Shown here one piece after another: positions 63,300-64,000 of a stretch of 64,000 nucleotides of DNA. The position numbers and the translations under genes were made by a program. A model generated the notes under the pieces. The model searched no databases and was not told the DNA's origin. It saw nothing but the letters and a program-made list of their open reading frames with translations. This DNA is from Euhalothece natronophila Z-M001 (lineage in GTDB: Bacteria; Cyanobacteriota; Cyanobacteriia; Cyanobacteriales; Rubidibacteraceae): positions 1,054,001-1,118,000 of the forward strand of contig NZ_CP042326.1 of assembly GCF_007904085.1 (NCBI RefSeq), read 5' to 3'. Numbering within the stretch: position 1 is the stretch's first letter; each line of letters opens with the position of its first letter.

Positions 63300-64000
63300 A
63301 TGAAAATTTATTTAATGGGTGCTGGGTTAGGTAAGAAGGAATATCTAACACAACAAGCAAAAAATATACTTTATGAAACTGAGGTTTTAATTTATGATGC
63401 GTTGGTTGATGAAGCAGTTTTAGAGTTAATTCCTGACACTTGTAAACAAATTTATGTGGGAAAACGAGGGGGAAAACCCAGTACCTCTCAAAGTGAAATT
63501 AATAATATTTTAGTCTCTTATGCTAAACAAGGTAAAAAAGTGGTTCGCTTAAAAAATGGTGATCCCTTTATCTTTGGTCGCGCTAGAGAAGAAATTCAAG
63601 CCTTAAAAGCAGTAGGATGTAAGGTTGAAATAATTCCAGGCTTATCTTCAGCTATTACCGCCCCTCTTTTAGCTGGCATCCCCCTAACAGATAAATTTCT
63701 CAGTCGGAGTTTTACTGTCATTACTGCCCATGAACCTGATCAATTAGACTGGAATGCCTTAGCGAGAATAGATACACTCATTATTTTAATGGGAGGACGT
63801 AATTTAGCAACTATTGTAGAAAGATTACTTCAGGAAGGGAAGCAATTATCCTTTCCAATTGCGATTATTCGTTCAGCCGGAACAGATGAGCAAAAAGTGT
63901 GGGTGGGAACATTACAAACGATTGTAGAACAGACAAAAGGGGAGAAACTTTCTCCAACGGTTATGGTGATTGGAGAAGTGGTTAATTTAAGAATAAATTA
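63300..64000 (+). CDS. cobA: Uroporphyrinogen-III C-methyltransferase, 3' end at window edge
   Basis: It methylates uroporphyrinogen III at C2 and C7 to give precorrin-2 for sirohaem and cobalamin. It opens KIYLMGAGLGKKEYLTQQAK; VRLKNGDPFIFGRAREEI and IPGLSSAITAPLLAGIPLT are SAM-binding motifs. 233 codons are visible, near the usual length, and the frame is still open at the edge with only TA of the next codon seen. It starts 21 bp after the binding-protein gene. Confidence 0.93.
   Translation, partial: MKIYLMGAGLGKKEYLTQQAKNILYETEVLIYDALVDEAVLELIPDTCKQIYVGKRGGKPSTSQSEINNILVSYAKQGKKVVRLKNGDPFIFGRAREEIQALKAVGCKVEIIPGLSSAITAPLLAGIPLTDKFLSRSFTVITAHEPDQLDWNALARIDTLIILMGGRNLATIVERLLQEGKQLSFPIAIIRSAGTDEQKVWVGTLQTIVEQTKGEKLSPTVMVIGEVVNLRIN

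Overview
The window is cyanobacterial. It carries magnesium chelatase ChlH, a Vipp1/IM30 protein, a carotenoid oxygenase next to a CYP120-type P450, a glucosylglycerol-hydrolase-like GH13 enzyme, heptanucleotide tandem repeats, and many copies of the HIP1 octamer GCGATCGC. The glucosylglycerol hydrolase, an Asp/Glu-rich haloarchaeal-looking beta-helix protein and a possible sugar-binding lipoprotein suggest a salt-adapted lineage (Halothece, Euhalothece or Dactylococcopsis-like). That genus-level placement is inference.

Layout. 1-5.0 kb: hemL (cut by the left edge) diverges from chlH, with a match to the RpaB HLR1 box between them. 5.2-6.1 kb: an exported protein with a degenerate PEP-CTERM-like tail. 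6.1-13.5 kb: a peptide-secretion island on the minus strand. It holds a C39-peptidase ABC exporter with an N-terminal cyclic-nucleotide-binding-like domain, an HlyD adaptor, a HetP-like domain fused to a double-glycine leader, five short leader-bearing precursor genes and a cytosolic parvulin-like protein. 13.7-16.2 kb: two tandem prohibitin-like genes and a phasin-like gene. 16.3-20.0 kb: a GGDEF-EAL sensor. 20.0-23.9 kb: carotenoid oxygenase, CYP120 and an HxlR/pirin pair. 24.0-28.0 kb: thiC with a TPP riboswitch, tenA and an FAD oxidoreductase.

28.0-34.4 kb is an accessory block with an IS200/IS605-like relic, an Uma2 gene, Rpn-tail fragments and a 1237-residue chimeric beta-helix protein. 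It is bounded by two diverged copies of the 3' end of the FAD oxidoreductase gene. 34.4-42.4 kb is housekeeping: alaS, DUF1622, tgt, cobS, a PfkB kinase and egtD. A tnpB element (42.46-43.97 kb) and an Uma2 gene follow, then the GghA-like enzyme, a MidA-type methyltransferase, a YrdC-like protein, an aminotransferase, thioredoxin, vipp1, a sodium:solute symporter and a geranylgeranyl-reductase-like protein. 55.5-61.6 kb mixes surface-polysaccharide genes with duplicated gene fragments and dead transposases. The right end holds a family-1 solute-binding lipoprotein and cobA, cut by the window edge.

The most interesting system is the 6-13.5 kb secretion island. All six substrates share a leader of the form I-x-x-L-[D/E]-x-[L/C]; five end it in Gly-Gly and one in Gly-Glu. 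One leader sits behind a HetP domain. A 12-bp box, TGCCAAGATGGC or a close variant, lies upstream of hlyD and two precursor genes, each time about 23 bp before a plausible -10 hexamer. All functional statements are read from sequence alone; no searches were run.
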